Source of the DNA: Ministeria vibrans ATCC 50519
Lineage: Eukaryota; Opisthokonta; Filasterea
Direction of reading: 5' to 3'
Length of the DNA stretch: 64,000 nucleotides
Assembly: GCA_943704425.1 (NCBI GenBank)
Contig: CALSCP010001674.1
Coordinates: 1 to 64,000 of the forward strand
Position numbers and translations under genes: made by a program. Numbering within the stretch: position 1 is the first letter of the stretch; every line of letters starts with the position of its first letter. Under the pieces are notes generated by a model. That model was not told where the DNA came from, did no database searches, and saw nothing but the letters and a program-made list of their open reading frames with translations. This document shows positions 63,001 through 64,000 of this stretch, in pieces.

Positions 63001-64000
63001 AGTAGCGTAGTTGGGTCATGACAAAGTCCGCGTCGATAGTGAGCGGCTGGCCAGCCGGATTTGTTTTGATGCAACGCACAAAGTGAGGCACCGACGTGTT
63101 CAGAGTGGCAATGAGTTCACCAAGTGACACCTCAAACTGAGCGCTGACGGTGAGTTGACGTTTGTCGCGCAGACGAGCGATCGTGGCTGGCTTGCGCGAC
63201 GTGGCCTGGCGCATGTCGGCGCGCATTTTGGCAGCCTCGGACTTCTTGCGGACGGCGCCCACTGAGTTGTGAAGGGCCTCGTGCAGACGATGGTTGTAGC
63301 TGATGGCGAAGCAAAAGCGCATGACATTGCGGAGTTTGCGCCAGTTTCGCGCGGCACTCTTGGACTTCATCGACTGAAGGGCACCTCCGTCACCCATGGT
63401 GGACATGTCACGGAGCAGGGGCAGGTCGGAGCGGAAAAGAGCGGAGAGAATGTCGTGGCGCATGACATCGCGGTTTTTGTCTAGGAAGCCGACAATCTCA
63501 TAATGGACTTCGCCAGCGTAGTGAGCAACGCCAAAGGTGGTCGTCTGTTTTTTGACGGGTCGCAAGTAGAGCTTGTTTGGGTTCTTTTTGGGTGCGTGGG
63601 CGCGATGAAACTTGTCAAGGAGCGTCTGGTCGGTGGCCTTGGGGAAGTTGCTCTCCTCGTTGAGGGTGGGAAGGAGGCCGGTGGGACGTTTGGTGATAAG
63701 GTCGATGCACGCCTGGTTATCGACAAACATGATGGCCGACCAGCGGATGTCCTCCTCTTCGTACAGCTGCTGTTCGAGGCGAAAGACGTGTGCGTTGAAA
63801 TAGCGCTGCAGCTCCTCGTTTGCAAAGTTGATGCAAAACTGCTCAAAGGAGTTGATGGCAAAGTTTTCAAAGCCAAAGATGTCAAGCATGCCAAGCACGG
63901 CGGAGGACCAGCCGCTCACAACAGACTGCATGGAGGATGGGGCCCCGCGAGGGCTCACGAGAGTATTCATGTGATTGAGGATCCACTGGAACATGTTGCC
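56045..64000 (-). CDS. MYO9: Class IX myosin (motor, IQ, C1, RhoGAP) with SCP2-like C-terminus; 5' end outside window
   Basis: Exon 57027-64000 (open to the window edge) joins 56489-56831 and 56045-56428 in phase; 2,566 residues are visible. In order: second half of the motor (LDIFGFENFAINSFEQFCIN, basic loop-2 insert, VPHFVRCIKTN, LRYCGVQETTRIRRAGYP); about four IQ motifs; coiled coil; a long Ser/Thr-rich linker; two C1 zinc fingers (CVVC...CGVCYHVCHMGC; CEHCDRMVGFLERYVLCRLC); a RhoGAP domain with Arg finger (GLYTAGVYRKPA) and LPEPVI; and a ~350-residue highly charged helix. Motor plus C1 plus RhoGAP defines myosin IX, which moves on actin while switching off Rho. The last ~240 residues, reached through the (TAA)n intron, contain WRAIVAGLRLPAAAYAVGEL and VIHGDGGLLGFAGVFALF, which resemble an SCP2 lipid-binding fold. 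Without that splice the chain stops at 57023. Confidence 0.88.
56925..57018. repeat. (TAA)n microsatellite in the myosin IX gene
   Basis: About 31 TAA/AAT triplets between the charged helix exon and the last two exons of the myosin IX gene. On the coding strand it reads (ATT)n directly after a GTAATG donor. Confidence 0.95.

Overview
This is nuclear DNA of a compact, intron-bearing eukaryote, most likely a unicellular relative of animals (Holozoa: filasterean-, choanoflagellate- or ichthyosporean-like). The evidence is an animal-type receptor tyrosine kinase (kinase motif HRDLAARN behind about 29 EGF modules), a class IX myosin (motor, C1 domains and RhoGAP in one chain) and true spectrin sequence. 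Introns are mostly 50-150 bases with GT-AG ends, plus two GC-AG introns. Simple repeats are abundant: (CT)n, (AAT)n, (CA)n, poly-T and polyglutamine codon runs. There are two short runs of N (32003-32010 and 45252-45261). Most genes had to be assembled by hand from several exons. Every junction I give was checked for splice dinucleotides and reading phase, but none is confirmed by RNA.

Layout. 1-474 (-): start of asparagine synthetase, cut by the window edge. 808-1968 (+): pentatricopeptide-like mitochondrial protein. 2123-4142 (-): flavin-containing monooxygenase. 4473-6329 (+): membrane protein with a receptor-L-like ectodomain. 6521-15168 (-): large receptor tyrosine kinase with L domains and EGF repeats, whose kinase domain breaks off after the DFG motif. 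15285-17516 (+): METTL17/Rsm22 mitoribosome factor. 17779-22437 (+): receptor kinase with a Kelch ectodomain. 22627-24485 (+): DNA polymerase eta. 24486-25459: no gene seen, with a 30-base minisatellite and a hairpin. 25460-27629 (+): ANKRD13-family protein. 27698-31934 (-): long polyglutamine coiled-coil protein. 32265-45559 (-): giant spectrin. 45746-46978 (+): glycosyltransferase. 47213-51045 (+): MLH1. 51127-51753 (-): SENP8/NEDP1 deneddylase. 51818-55952 (+): RPAP1. 56045-64000 (-): class IX myosin, whose 5' end lies beyond the window.

The most striking gene is the spectrin. Its first part (paired CH domains and first repeats) is of beta-spectrin type. Its end (last repeats and calcium-binding tail) is of alpha-spectrin type. 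One uninterrupted chain of about 28 spectrin repeats joins them, so animal alpha and beta spectrin appear here as one gene. This is the layout predicted for the ancestor before the gene split. A roughly 670-residue charged tail follows.

The stretch from 4.5 to 22.4 kb is a cluster of cell-surface signalling genes: the L-domain protein, the L/EGF receptor tyrosine kinase with an unfamiliar 24-residue cytoplasmic repeat and three YVN docking sites, and the Kelch receptor kinase. The remaining genes are conserved housekeeping functions (amino-acid synthesis, mitochondrial expression, mismatch repair, lesion bypass, NEDD8 processing, RNA polymerase II assembly). Many sit head to head with only 60-330 bases between start codons, and several of these short promoters carry a TGAGTCA-type (bZIP/AP-1-like) site.
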